A stretch of 64,000 nucleotides of DNA, taken from NCBI RefSeq assembly GCF_900101685.1, contig NZ_FMZZ01000003.1:371886-435885 (forward strand), read 5' to 3'. The DNA is from Actinokineospora iranica (GTDB lineage: Bacteria; Actinomycetota; Actinomycetes; Mycobacteriales; Pseudonocardiaceae). Below are positions 53,684 to 64,000 of this stretch, piece after piece (position 1 is the stretch's first letter; each line of letters begins with the position of its first letter). A program made the position numbers and the translations under genes. A model generated the notes under the pieces. It saw nothing but the letters and a program-made list of their open reading frames with translations. It did not search any database and was not told where the DNA came from.

Positions 53684-54609
53684 TGCGGCTGGTCTTCGCG
53701 GGCACGCCCGAGGTGGCGCTGCCCTCGCTGCGCGCCCTGCTCGATTCCGATCACGAGGTGGCCGCCGTCGTCACCCGCCCCGACGCCCCAGCGGGCCGAG
53801 GCAGGCACGTGGTGCGCTCTCCGGTGGGCGCGCTCGCCGACGAGCACGGCATCGAGGTGCTGACCCCGGCGAAGGCGTCCGACCCGGATTTCCAGGCGCG
53901 GCTGCGGGAGATCGCCCCCGACTGCTGCCCGGTCGTGGCCTATGGCGCGATCCTGCCCCAGTCCGCCCTCGACATCCCCCGGCACGGCTGGGTCAACCTG
54001 CACTTCTCGGTGCTGCCCGCGTGGCGTGGCGCGGCCCCGGTGCAGGCGGCGGTGTGGCACGGCGACGAGATCACCGGGGCCAGCACGTTCCGGATCGTCA
54101 AGGAACTCGACGCGGGCCCGGTGTTCGGTGTGCTGACCGAGCCGATCCGCCCCGACGACACCGCGGGCGCGCTGCTCGACCGGCTCGCCGAGGCTGGCGC
54201 GGGCCTGTTGTTGTCCACTGTGGACGGAATAGCCGACGGTTCGCTGACCGCCGTCGAGCAGCCCGCGGACGGGGTCAGCTTCGCGCCCAAGATCAGCGTG
54301 GAGGACGCCCGCGTGGACTTCACCGCGCCCGGCCTCGCCGTCGACCGCCGGGTCCGCGCGGTGACGCCGGAACCCGGCGCGTGGGCGGAGTTCCGCGGTG
54401 AACGCGTCAAGCTCGGCCCGGTGTCCCGGGCCGAGTCCGAGATCGATCTCGAACCTGGTGAGTTGCTGGTGGAACGCAAGCGTGTCCTGGTGGGCACGGC
54501 GACCTGGCCCGTCCGTCTCGGCGAGGTCCAGGCGCAGGGCAAGAAACGAATGCAGGCCGCGGATTGGGCCCGCGGCACGCGCATCGAGGCGGGGGAGCGG
54601 CTGACGTGA
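53683..54609 (+). CDS. fmt: Methionyl-tRNA formyltransferase
   Basis: A 308-residue enzyme that formylates Met-tRNAi using 10-formyl-THF. Motifs: [15 protein letters not shown], the Asn-His-Asp site ([18 protein letters not shown]), [17 protein letters not shown], and the C-terminal OB-like domain with [14 protein letters not shown]. Loop 1 carries the [11 protein letters not shown] segment. The ATG shares a base with the def stop; overlap of 4 bases with rsmB. Confidence 0.97.
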   Translation: MRLVFAGTPEVALPSLRALLDSDHEVAAVVTRPDAPAGRGRHVVRSPVGALADEHGIEVLTPAKASDPDFQARLREIAPDCCPVVAYGAILPQSALDIPRHGWVNLHFSVLPAWRGAAPVQAAVWHGDEITGASTFRIVKELDAGPVFGVLTEPIRPDDTAGALLDRLAEAGAGLLLSTVDGIADGSLTAVEQPADGVSFAPKISVEDARVDFTAPGLAVDRRVRAVTPEPGAWAEFRGERVKLGPVSRAESEIDLEPGELLVERKRVLVGTATWPVRLGEVQAQGKKRMQAADWARGTRIEAGERLT

Positions 54610-56033
54610 CCCAGCCCGGCAAGCGCTCGCACCGACCCTCGCGGCCCCAGCGGTCGCACCCCCCGAAGCGGCCGGACGGGCCCGCGCGCCCACCCGCGGA
54701 CGACCCGGCGCGCCGGGCCGCCCTCGACGTCCTGCGCGCGGTCCGCGCCGAGGACGCCTACGCCAATCTGGTGCTGCCCAAGCTGTTGCGCGAGCGCAAG
54801 ATCTCCGGCCGGGACGCCGCGCTGGCCACCGAGCTGACCTACGGCGCCTCGCGCGCCATGGGCCTGCTCGACCAGATCATCGCCGAGTGCGCGGACCGGC
54901 CGCTGTCCAAGATCGAGCCGGTGCTGCTCGACGCGCTGCGCCTGGGCGCCTACCAGCTGCTGCGCACCCGCATCCCCTCGCACGCCGCGGTGGCCTCCAC
55001 GGTCGACCTGGTGCGCCGCGACCTCGGCTCGCGGGTCACCGGGTTCGCCAACGCGGTGCTGCGCAGGGTCGCCGAGCGCGACGAGTCCGCCTGGCTCGAC
55101 CAGCTCGCCCCGGACGCTGAGGAAGACCCGGTCGGGCACCTCGCCGCCCGCACCTCGCACCCGCGCTGGATCGCCCGCGCGTTCGCCGACGCCCTCGGCA
55201 CCACCGGCGATGAGCTGGCCGACGCGCTGCGCGCAGACGACGAGCGCCCGACCGTGCACCTCGTCGCCCGCCCCGGCGAGGTCAGCGCCGACGAGCTGGC
55301 CGCGATGACCGGCGGCGACCCGGCCCCCTACTCGCCTTACGGCGTGCGGCTGGACGCGGGCGCTGGCGACCCCGGCGACCTGGAGCCGGTCCGCGAGCGG
55401 CTGGCCAACGTCCAGGACGAGGGCAGCCAGCTCTGCGCGCTCGCGCTGACCCGGCCGGAGGTCGAGGGCCCCGACGAGCGCTGGCTCGACCTGTGCGCTG
55501 GCCCCGGCGGCAAGGCCACCCTGCTCGGCGCGCTCGCCGCGCTCAACGGCGGCACCCTCGACGCGGTCGAGCAGGCGCCGCACCGGGCGAAGCTGGTCGA
55601 GCAGATCACCTGGGGGCTGCCGGTCACCGTGCACGTCGCCGACGGCCGCGACCCCGGCCTGCCGGGCGGGTACGACCGCGTGCTGGTCGACGCCCCCTGC
55701 ACGGGCCTGGGCGCGCTGCGGCGCAGGCCGGAGGCGCGCTGGCGGCGGCAGCCCGGCGACGTCGGCGACCTGACCAAGCTGCAGCGTGAACTGCTGGTCA
55801 GCGCGCTCGGCCTGGTGCGTCCCGGCGGCGTCGTGGCGTACGTGGTGTGCTCGCCGCACCTGTCGGAGACCGAGGGCGTGGTGGCCGACGTGGTCCGCAA
55901 GACCGGCGCGACCCCGATCGACGCGCGCGAGTTCTTCCCCGGTGTGCCCGGTCTCGGCGACGGCCCCTACGCGCAACTCTGGCCGCACCGCCACGGCACC
56001 GACGCCATGTTCTGCGCGCTTCTGCGGCGATGA
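54606..56033 (+). CDS. rsmB: 16S rRNA m5C967 methyltransferase (RsmB/Fmu)
   Basis: A 475-residue SAM enzyme. A basic, Pro-rich N-terminal ~35 residues leads into the NusB-like RNA-binding domain ([21 protein letters not shown] to VLRRVAE), followed by the Rossmann methyltransferase: [18 protein letters not shown] (SAM), [19 protein letters not shown] (Pro-Cys) and [14 protein letters not shown] (catalytic Cys). The GTG overlaps the fmt stop by 4 bases. In many actinobacteria rpe follows; here a flavoprotein does. Confidence 0.95.
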   Translation: MTQPGKRSHRPSRPQRSHPPKRPDGPARPPADDPARRAALDVLRAVRAEDAYANLVLPKLLRERKISGRDAALATELTYGASRAMGLLDQIIAECADRPLSKIEPVLLDALRLGAYQLLRTRIPSHAAVASTVDLVRRDLGSRVTGFANAVLRRVAERDESAWLDQLAPDAEEDPVGHLAARTSHPRWIARAFADALGTTGDELADALRADDERPTVHLVARPGEVSADELAAMTGGDPAPYSPYGVRLDAGAGDPGDLEPVRERLANVQDEGSQLCALALTRPEVEGPDERWLDLCAGPGGKATLLGALAALNGGTLDAVEQAPHRAKLVEQITWGLPVTVHVADGRDPGLPGGYDRVLVDAPCTGLGALRRRPEARWRRQPGDVGDLTKLQRELLVSALGLVRPGGVVAYVVCSPHLSETEGVVADVVRKTGATPIDAREFFPGVPGLGDGPYAQLWPHRHGTDAMFCALLRR

Positions 56034-56548
56034 GCCGGGGCGTCCTGGGCCTGGTCAGCTCGGCGGGCGGCGGCCTCGACCATCGGCTGCGGGTCGAACT
56101 CGCCGTCCCGGCCGCGCGCCGGGGCTGGCGGCTCGCGATCACCTTCACCCCCACCGCCGGGCGCTGGATGGCGGCGGCGGGGGAGACGGCGCGGTTGCAG
56201 TCGCTGACCGACCTGCCGGTGCGCAGCGCGTCCCGGCTGCCCGCAGAGCCCAAGCCGTACCCGATCCCGGACGTGTTCCTGTTCGTGCCCGCCACCGCGA
56301 ACTCGCTGGCCAAGCTGGCCTTGGGCATCGCCGACAACCAGGCCATCACCGCCCTCGTCGAGGCGATGGGGACCCCGGGTGTCCCGGTGATCGTCCGCCC
56401 GCAGGCCGACCCGGCCCAGCGCGCCCACCCGCGCTGGGAGGAGCACCTGGAGACGCTGCTGCACGCGGGCGTCCACATCGCCGACGGCCCGGCGGAACAG
56501 CCCTGGGGCCCGCTGCTCGACCTCGTGGACACCGTCGCCGCGCCGTGA
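56030..56548 (+). CDS. Flavoprotein of the HFCD / phosphopantothenoylcysteine decarboxylase-like fold
   Basis: A 172-residue protein with the CoaC-type fold: LGLVSSAGGGLDHRLRVEL at the phosphate site, a strand with LAITFTPTAGRWM, and FLFVPATANSLAKLALGIADNQAITAL, which parallels the FMN loop [17 protein letters not shown] of CoaBC at 47655. The substrate histidine/Asn signature of true CoaC (PAMN/PAMH) is not present, so it probably decarboxylates or reduces something else. ATG overlaps the rsmB stop by 4 bases, so it is in the def-fmt-rsmB operon. Confidence 0.8.
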   Translation: MSRGVLGLVSSAGGGLDHRLRVELAVPAARRGWRLAITFTPTAGRWMAAAGETARLQSLTDLPVRSASRLPAEPKPYPIPDVFLFVPATANSLAKLALGIADNQAITALVEAMGTPGVPVIVRPQADPAQRAHPRWEEHLETLLHAGVHIADGPAEQPWGPLLDLVDTVAAP

Positions 56549-56595
56549 CCCGGGCCACCGGCCGCGTCGACGGAATCCAACCCCGGCTGTGGCGG

Positions 56596-56634
56596 GCGCA
56601 GGCCCGACGGCTCGCCGAGCCGTCGGGCCTGCGC
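56596..56634. terminator. Strong bidirectional terminator
   Basis: A perfect 18-bp stem with a GCC triloop: GCGCAGGCCCGACGGCTC (56596-56613) and its complement (56617-56634). It separates the convergent flavoprotein and DUF2690 genes. Confidence 0.9.
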
Positions 56635-56642
56635 TGTTCGGG

Positions 56643-57113
56643 TCAGTACGAGCCGGTGGTCGCGTAGGCGGTGTTCGCGCCGTAGTCCGCGTGCCCCCGC
56701 GCGAACGACGTCACCCCCGAGTCGTTGACCTGCGGCGTGTAGCAGCCGCGCGCGCCGCCCGGGATCGCGCAGCCGTACTCCCGGCCGTCGCTGTTGCGGT
56801 GGACGGTCGCGCCGCCGCAGTAGTCCGCGCCCGGCACGCAGTTGGGCATGTTCTGCGTGGTCACCCTGGCCCACGCGGTCCGGCAGCGCGGGCTGTACCG
56901 CAGTTCGACGTACACCCGGGTGACGCCGCCGATCGCGCCGTAGGCGTCCCGGGCGGTGATCGCGTCCGCAGCGCAGCCGGTCGCGATCGGGTCCGTGCCG
57001 TCGACGGCCACCGTCGCGGGCTCGGCGCCGGCCGTGCCCGCCCCGCCGAGCAGCAGCCCCGCCGAGGCGACGAGGGCAGCGGTGATCGCACTGAGTTGAT
57101 GGATCGTTCTCAT
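56643..57113 (-). CDS. Secreted DUF2690 protein
   Basis: A 156-residue exported protein. The signal peptide ends near AGTAGA (about residue 30). The DUF2690 core is TGCAADAITARDAYG followed by VELRYSPRCRTAWARV, with paired cysteines. A second half has NCVPGADYCGG, YGCAIPGGARGCYTP and more cysteines, giving about eight Cys in the mature chain and probably four disulfides. GGGGAAG lies just before the ATG. Function unknown; likely a small stable extracellular protein. Confidence 0.85.
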   Translation of the reverse strand: MRTIHQLSAITAALVASAGLLLGGAGTAGAEPATVAVDGTDPIATGCAADAITARDAYGAIGGVTRVYVELRYSPRCRTAWARVTTQNMPNCVPGADYCGGATVHRNSDGREYGCAIPGGARGCYTPQVNDSGVTSFARGHADYGANTAYATTGSY

Positions 57114-57292
57114 GACTTCCCCTTATGGGCTCAACAGGTCCACCCCCACGACGGGCCTGCTCTCCCATGGAAGGGCAGTGGGTAGGCGAATCGGTACGCC
57201 CTTCAGTCGGACGAGCTACCCCAGGTGGGTGTGGCCGAAAGGTGGTAAACGATGTGATGGGGGTCTCATTCTGTCGGTCTCACCACGCTTTC

Positions 57293-57306
57293 GATAGATC
57301 ACTATC
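57293..57306. promoter_or_regulatory. Operator-like inverted repeat upstream of the P450 gene
   Basis: GATAG-ATCA-CTATC (57293-57306) is a perfect 5-bp dyad with a 4-base centre in an AT-richer stretch 40 bases before the P450 start. It is a candidate site for the TetR-type protein encoded after the P450. Confidence 0.4.
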
Positions 57307-57345
57307 ATTTTCTTGGGGGACTTTCCCGTGATGGTTGGAGGTCGT

Positions 57346-58542
57346 GTGACTGAGACACCAGTGCTGCCCGTGTACATGCGCCGGAACGGATTCGATCCGG
57401 CGCGGGAGCTCGCGGACTTGCGCGACGGCCAAGGCGTCGCCCTGGTCGACTCGCCGTTCGGCCACCCGGTGTGGCTGGTGACCCGGCTCGCCGATGTGCG
57501 CCAGGTCCTGGGGGACGCCACACGGTTCGGCAACACCGATCTGCCGCTGCTCCGGATGCCGGGTGCGCCCAGCTTCACCGAGCAGGAGAAGGCGGCCATG
57601 CGCGCGGGCAACCTGCTCGCCTTCGACCCACCCGACCACACCCGGCTCCGGAAGTTCCTGACTCCGGAGTTCACCGTCCGCCGGATCAGGCGGCTCGAAC
57701 CGCGCATCGCCGAGATCGTCGCCGACCACATCGACGCGATGGCGCGCACCGGCCCGCCCGCCGACCTGGTGGCCGACTTCGCCCTGCCGGTTCCGTCGCT
57801 GGTGATCTGCGAGCTGCTCGGCGTGCCCTACGCCGACCGCGACGAGTTCCAGGGCCACGCCAGCAGGCTGCTCGACGTGTCCGCGCCGATCGGGGAGCGG
57901 CTGGCCACCCAGCGCGCGGCCCGGGCGTACATGGCCGAGTTGGTCGCCAGGGCCATGGCCGAGCCCGGCGACGACCTGCTGGGGATGCTGGTCCGCGAGC
58001 ACGGCGACGACCTGAGCGCGGACGAGCTCGCGGGCATCGGCAGCCTCTTGCTGGTGGCGGGCCATGAGACCACGTCGAACATGCTCGGCCTCGGCACGCT
58101 CGCCTTGCTCGAACACCCCGACCAGGTGCGGCTACTGCGCGCGGAGCCCGAGCGGATCGTTGACGCGGTCGAGGAGCTGCTGCGCTGGCTCACCGTCGTC
58201 CACACTGGCGTGGCGCGGTGCGCGACCGAGGACACCGAACTCGGCGGCAAGGCCATCGCCAAGGGCGACCTGGTCGTCTGCTCCCTGCCCGCGGCCAACC
58301 GCGACTCCGCCGTCCTGGCCGATCCCGACGCGTTCGACATCACCCGGGGCAACACCGGCCACGTCGCCTTCGGCCACGGCGTCCACCACTGCATCGGCGC
58401 GCCGCTGGCCAGGATGGAGATGCGCATCGCGTTCCCGGCGCTGCTGAACCGGTTCCCGGCGCTGCGGGCGGCAGGCCCAGAGGTCGACTTCCGCGGTCAC
58501 CAAATCGTCTACGGGCTGGCCTCCTTCCCCGTCACCTGGTGA
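57346..58542 (+). CDS. Cytochrome P450
   Basis: A 398-residue soluble bacterial P450. I-helix oxygen-binding AGHETT at 238-243, K-helix ExxR (Glu277-Arg280), and heme ligand Cys349 in FGHGVHHCIG. Other family marks: FDPPDHTRLRKFLTPEFT and LPAANRDSAVLADPDAFDI. Most like secondary-metabolism CYP105/107-type enzymes; substrate unknown, and no ferredoxin gene is adjacent. The GTG at 57346 follows GGAGG by 4 bases; an ATG at 57331 is an alternative. A TetR gene follows after 24 bases. Confidence 0.95.
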   Translation: MTETPVLPVYMRRNGFDPARELADLRDGQGVALVDSPFGHPVWLVTRLADVRQVLGDATRFGNTDLPLLRMPGAPSFTEQEKAAMRAGNLLAFDPPDHTRLRKFLTPEFTVRRIRRLEPRIAEIVADHIDAMARTGPPADLVADFALPVPSLVICELLGVPYADRDEFQGHASRLLDVSAPIGERLATQRAARAYMAELVARAMAEPGDDLLGMLVREHGDDLSADELAGIGSLLLVAGHETTSNMLGLGTLALLEHPDQVRLLRAEPERIVDAVEELLRWLTVVHTGVARCATEDTELGGKAIAKGDLVVCSLPAANRDSAVLADPDAFDITRGNTGHVAFGHGVHHCIGAPLARMEMRIAFPALLNRFPALRAAGPEVDFRGHQIVYGLASFPVTW

Positions 58543-58566
58543 ATCCGGTTTGTTAGCGTTCGCCCG

Positions 58567-59175
58567 GTGCAGGAACAGCCGCGCCGGGCCGACGCGCGAC
58601 GCAACTTCGACCGCATCGTGCGGGCGGGGATCGCGGCGTTCGAGGACCTCGGCGCCGCGGTCCCCCTGGACGAGATCGCCCGCCGCGCGGGCGTGGGCAT
58701 CGCCACCGTCTACCGGCTTTTCGGCGGCAGACAGGGCATCGTCCACGCCGCGTTCGAGACGTTCTTCGCAGAAGAGATCGAATCCCTGGCCCTGGCCGCC
58801 CGCGACGCCGACGACCCCTGGGAGGCCCTCACCCACGCCCTGAGCGCCACGGTCGAACGCCTCACGGCCCATCGCGTCCTGCTCGCGGTGGCCCATGAAG
58901 CGGGCGCGGTGACGGTCCACATCGCCGAGCGCTACCTGGGCCCGCTAGGCCCTCCGCTGGCCGCCGCCCAAGAGGCAGGCCAGGTGCGCCCGGACCTGGT
59001 GGTCCGCGATCTGGCCGCCATCCTGGTCATGGCCCTGTCCACCACCCGCATGGCCGATTCCGCCACCGCCGGCCGCCGCCGCTACCTGGCCATCCTGTTC
59101 GACGGAATCCGCCCAAGCCCCCGTCCCCTACCCCCAGTGAATTGCGGCAAGAGCCATCCCGACCAGGCGCATTGA
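58567..59175 (+). CDS. TetR-family transcriptional regulator
   Basis: A 202-residue repressor-type protein. Helix-turn-helix at about residues 15-60: FDRIVRAGIAAFEDLG, then PLDEIARRAGVGIATVYRLFGGRQGIV. The C-terminal ligand domain is helical and ends in a Pro-rich tail. It is 24 bases after the P450 and may control it through the GATAG dyad at 57293. TAGCGT (58554-58559) ends 7 bases before the GTG and no ribosome binding site is present, so a second, leaderless promoter is likely. Confidence 0.92.
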   Translation: MQEQPRRADARRNFDRIVRAGIAAFEDLGAAVPLDEIARRAGVGIATVYRLFGGRQGIVHAAFETFFAEEIESLALAARDADDPWEALTHALSATVERLTAHRVLLAVAHEAGAVTVHIAERYLGPLGPPLAAAQEAGQVRPDLVVRDLAAILVMALSTTRMADSATAGRRRYLAILFDGIRPSPRPLPPVNCGKSHPDQAH

Positions 59176-59196
59176 CCGCCTAGGCCGGACGCCCGC

Positions 59197-59631
59197 TCAC
59201 GCTGGGCCGACCCGGTGCGCCGACCAGCCTGAGGGTGCGGCCGTGCCCCACCACAGCGCCAGGAGGACCGCCGACGCCGGAAAGAGAGGACTCGGGAGCG
59301 CGTCCCGCGCGACCCAGGTCCACTCCGCGAACACGTGCGGCTCCCGCACGACCGGCGTCCCGCCGCCACGGCCTGCCACTCCCACGGTGACGCCGCTTCC
59401 GTCCAACCGCACCGCGAGCGCGAACACCGAGGGATCGCCCACCGCCAGACCGGCCTCCTCGTCGGCTTCGCGGGCCGCGGCCGACTCGAACGTCTCGCCC
59501 GCCTCTAGGTGCCCGCCGGGCAGACACCAGGTCTCCCGCTCTCCGGCCTTCACCCGACGGCCGAGCAGAACACGGCCCGCTGAATCGAGCAGAACAGCGC
59601 CGACGCCGACAGCGGGGCGGGGGCCGCTCAT
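59197..59631 (-). CDS. NUDIX hydrolase
   Basis: A 144-residue pyrophosphohydrolase. The Nudix box reads GHLEAGETFESAAAREADEEAGL, matching Gx5Ex7REUxEExGU (quoted in two parts: GHLEAGETFE and SAAAREADEEAGL). N-terminal GVGAVLLDSAGRVLLGRR and later HVFAEWTWVARDAL are usual for MutT-like enzymes of the dinucleotide or sugar-nucleotide type. The ATG at 59631 gives a normal length; longer upstream frames are not supported. Convergent with the TetR gene. Confidence 0.9.
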   Translation of the reverse strand: MSGPRPAVGVGAVLLDSAGRVLLGRRVKAGERETWCLPGGHLEAGETFESAAAREADEEAGLAVGDPSVFALAVRLDGSGVTVGVAGRGGGTPVVREPHVFAEWTWVARDALPSPLFPASAVLLALWWGTAAPSGWSAHRVGPA

Positions 59632-59656
59632 CGGCCCGCGCGGTGGTGCCAGTTGA

Positions 59657-62039
<2,383 letters not shown>

Positions 62040-62043
<4 letters not shown>

Positions 62044-62933
62044 CCGGGGCGAACGGGGCAGCGGAGAAGGCTGCCGTCCTGGTCGAGGCGCTGCCCTGGC
62101 TGCGGCGGTTCCACGGCGCGCTCGTCGTGGTCAAGTACGGCGGCAACGCCATGATCGACGACACGCTCAAGCGCGCGTTCGCCGAGGACATGGTGTTCCT
62201 CCGGCTCGCCGGTCTGCGCCCGGTCGTCGTGCACGGCGGCGGCCCGCAGATCAGCGCCATGCTCGGCAGGCTCGGCATTCCCGGCGAGTTCAAGGCGGGC
62301 CTGCGGGTGACCACGCCGGAGACCATGGACGTCGTCCGCATGGTCCTGACCGGACAGGTCAGCCGCGAACTCGTCGGCCTGATCAACGAGCACGGCCCGC
62401 ACGCGGTCGGCATCTCCGGCGAGGACGCCCACCTGTTCACCGCCGAGCGCCGCACCGCGACCGTAAACGGCGAAGAGGTCGACCTCGGCCTGGTCGGCGA
62501 CGTCGTGGCCGTCAACCCCGACGCGGTGCTCGACATCGTCCGCGCGGGCCGCATCCCGGTGGTGTCCACTGTGGCCGCCGACCGCGACGGCCGCACGCAC
62601 AACGTCAACGCCGACACCGCCGCCGCCGCGCTCGCCATCGCGCTCGAAGCCCGCAAACTCGTCGTCCTCACCGACGTCGAGGGCCTGTACGCGGACTGGC
62701 CGGACCGTTCCTCGCTGCTGCACGAGATCCGCGCGAGCGAACTGGCGAAACTGCTGCCGGACTTGGAAAGCGGCATGGTCCCGAAGATGGAGGCGTGCCT
62801 GCGCGCGGTCATCGGCGGGGTCCCGCGCGCGCACGTCATCGACGGCAGGCTCGCGCACTCGGTACTGCTCGAAGTGTTCACCAGCGGCGGCGTCGGCACC
62901 ATGGTGCTGCCGGATGAGGGGGAAGAATCATGA
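62040..62933 (+). CDS. argB: Acetylglutamate kinase
   Basis: A 297-residue amino-acid kinase. ATP/substrate loops VVKYGGNAM and [18 protein letters not shown], then [32 protein letters not shown] and LTDVEGLY. The N-terminal extension ([15 protein letters not shown]) is the helix that forms the arginine-inhibited hexamer in related enzymes, so feedback inhibition by arginine is expected. ATG overlaps the argJ stop. Confidence 0.97.
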
Positions 62934-64000
62934 TCACGTCCAATGTGGACGGACAGCGGCGGTGGCGGGCCGCGGTGATGGACAACTACGGCACGCCCGC
63001 GATCACCCTCGTGCGCGGCGAGGGCGCGCACGTCTGGGACGCCGACGGAAACCGCTACCTCGACCTGGTGGCGGGCATCGCCACCAACGCGCTCGGCCAC
63101 GCGCACCCGGCCGTCGTCGCCGCGGTCACCGCGCAGGTGGCCACCCTTGGCCACACCTCCAACCTCTACGTCAACCCGGTCGCGGTCGAACTGGCCGACG
63201 CCCTGCTCGACGTGGCCGGGCTCGCGGGCAACGCCAAGGTGCTGTTCTGCAACTCCGGCGCCGAGGCCAACGAGGCCGCGTTCAAGCTGACCCGGCTCAC
63301 CGGCCGCGGCAAGGTCATCGCCATCGAGGGCGCGTTCCACGGCCGCACCATGGGCGCGCTCGCGCTCACCGGGCAGCCGCCCAAGCGCACCCCGTTCGAG
63401 CCGCTCACCCCAGGCGTCACGCACGTCCCGTTCGGCGACATCGAGGCCCTGCGGTCCGCTGTGGACAGCGACACCGCCGCGGTGTTCCTCGAACCGGTCC
63501 TCGGCGAGGGCGGCGTCGTCCCCGTCCCCGACGGCTACCTGCAAGCCGCCCGCGAGATCACCGCGGCGGCTGGCGCGCTGCTCGTCCTGGACGAGGTGCA
63601 GACCGGCATCGGCAGGCTCGGCAGCTGGTTCGCCTTCCAGCAGGCAGGCATCACCCCGGACGTGTTCACCCTGGCCAAGGGGCTCGGCGGCGGCCTGCCG
63701 CTGGGCGCCTGCGTCGCGGTCGGCGCGGCGGCAGAGCTGTTCGCCCCCGGCCACCACGGCACCACCTTCGGCGGCAACCCGGTCAGCGCCGCCGCTGGCC
63801 TCGCCGTGCTGCGCACCATCGCAGCCGACGGACTGCTCCAGCACGTCGCCGCCATCGGCAAGGACCTCGCCGCGGGCATCGAGCAGCTCGACCACCCGCT
63901 GGTCGCGGGCGTGCGGGGCACCGGCCTGCTGCTCGGCGTCGCGCTCACCGCACCCGTGTCAGCCGCTGCCGCCGCCGCGGCGGCCAAGGCCGGATACCTG
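62930..64000 (+). CDS. argD: Acetylornithine aminotransferase (3' end cut by window)
   Basis: The first 357 codons of a class III PLP aminotransferase. Marks: [49 protein letters not shown], the PLP-contacting [12 protein letters not shown], the Schiff-base Lys in [11 protein letters not shown] and [13 protein letters not shown]. About 40 residues should follow beyond the window. ATG overlaps the argB stop by 4 bases. argF and argR would be expected next by comparison with Mycobacterium. Confidence 0.96.
   Translation, partial: MITSNVDGQRRWRAAVMDNYGTPAITLVRGEGAHVWDADGNRYLDLVAGIATNALGHAHPAVVAAVTAQVATLGHTSNLYVNPVAVELADALLDVAGLAGNAKVLFCNSGAEANEAAFKLTRLTGRGKVIAIEGAFHGRTMGALALTGQPPKRTPFEPLTPGVTHVPFGDIEALRSAVDSDTAAVFLEPVLGEGGVVPVPDGYLQAAREITAAAGALLVLDEVQTGIGRLGSWFAFQQAGITPDVFTLAKGLGGGLPLGACVAVGAAAELFAPGHHGTTFGGNPVSAAAGLAVLRTIAADGLLQHVAAIGKDLAAGIEQLDHPLVAGVRGTGLLLGVALTAPVSAAAAAAAAKAGYL

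Overview
The window is a 64 kb piece of a high-GC actinobacterial chromosome, most likely from the Pseudonocardiales (Actinokineospora, Saccharothrix, Lentzea or Amycolatopsis type). The reasons are the G/C-ending codons almost everywhere, the frequent GTG starts, the actinobacteria-specific proteins BldD and MihF, a helicase-dead PriA, small actinobacterial DUF families, and gene order that follows Mycobacterium (alaS-ruvX-mltG-aroE ... aroC-K-B-Q-pepQ-efp-nusB; pyrR-B-C-x-carA-B-pyrF-mihF-gmk-rpoZ-coaBC-metK) and Streptomyces (efp-nusB-bldD-pyrR). No tRNA, rRNA, CRISPR array, transposase or integrase was seen.

Layout. 1-18.6 kb is the more variable part: a secreted trypsin, a Tat lipoprotein with an esterase fold, membrane and small DUF proteins, a DEAD-box helicase with a pentapeptide-repeat tail, an orphan caspase-like protease, a large secreted subtilase, a winged-helix regulator, the siroheme synthase CysG, an XRE regulator, a shortened DUF389 membrane protein, an APH-fold kinase, an SGNH hydrolase and a class-V aminotransferase. 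18.8-31.7 kb carries rarA, two small membrane-associated proteins, the operon alaS-ruvX-mltG-aroE, a prepilin peptidase behind a LexA-like box, a low-GC accessory patch, and the shikimate operon aroC-aroK-aroB-aroQ. 31.9-37.2 kb carries a lipoprotein beta-propeller, an Rv2536-like membrane protein, pepQ-efp-nusB and bldD. 37.4-46.1 kb is the complete UMP operon pyrR-pyrB-pyrC-(PH-like)-carA-carB-pyrF with a PyrR-binding leader. 46.4-50.2 kb is mihF-gmk-rpoZ-coaBC-metK. 50.3-56.5 kb holds a DUF5313 protein, priA, def-fmt-rsmB and a flavoprotein. 56.6-59.6 kb holds a DUF2690 secreted protein, a P450 with a TetR-type regulator, and a NUDIX hydrolase. 59.85 kb to the end is argC-argJ-argB-argD, with argD cut by the window edge.

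How it fits together. Most of the right-hand two thirds is core biosynthesis (chorismate, UMP/carbamoyl phosphate, arginine, CoA, SAM) in tightly overlapping operons with 1-4 base start/stop overlaps. Carbamoyl phosphate from CarAB feeds both UMP and arginine synthesis. Regulation readable from sequence includes PyrR on the pyr leader, BldD-type boxes in front of bldD and an XRE gene, an ArgR-like region at a probably leaderless argC, and a possible SOS box at the prepilin peptidase.

The most unusual items are (i) two copies of a ~150 bp dispersed hairpin element, at 36.4 kb and 52.9 kb, whose stems differ by compensatory changes; (ii) a 21-unit pentapeptide (15 bp) repeat in the DEAD-box helicase; (iii) a LexA-like box at the prepilin peptidase; (iv) BldD boxes; (v) an orphan caspase; (vi) an esterase-fold lipoprotein lacking its nucleophile; (vii) a DUF389 protein that seems to have lost an internal transmembrane segment; and (viii) a low-GC patch in an interval that is also an accessory hot spot in M. 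tuberculosis.
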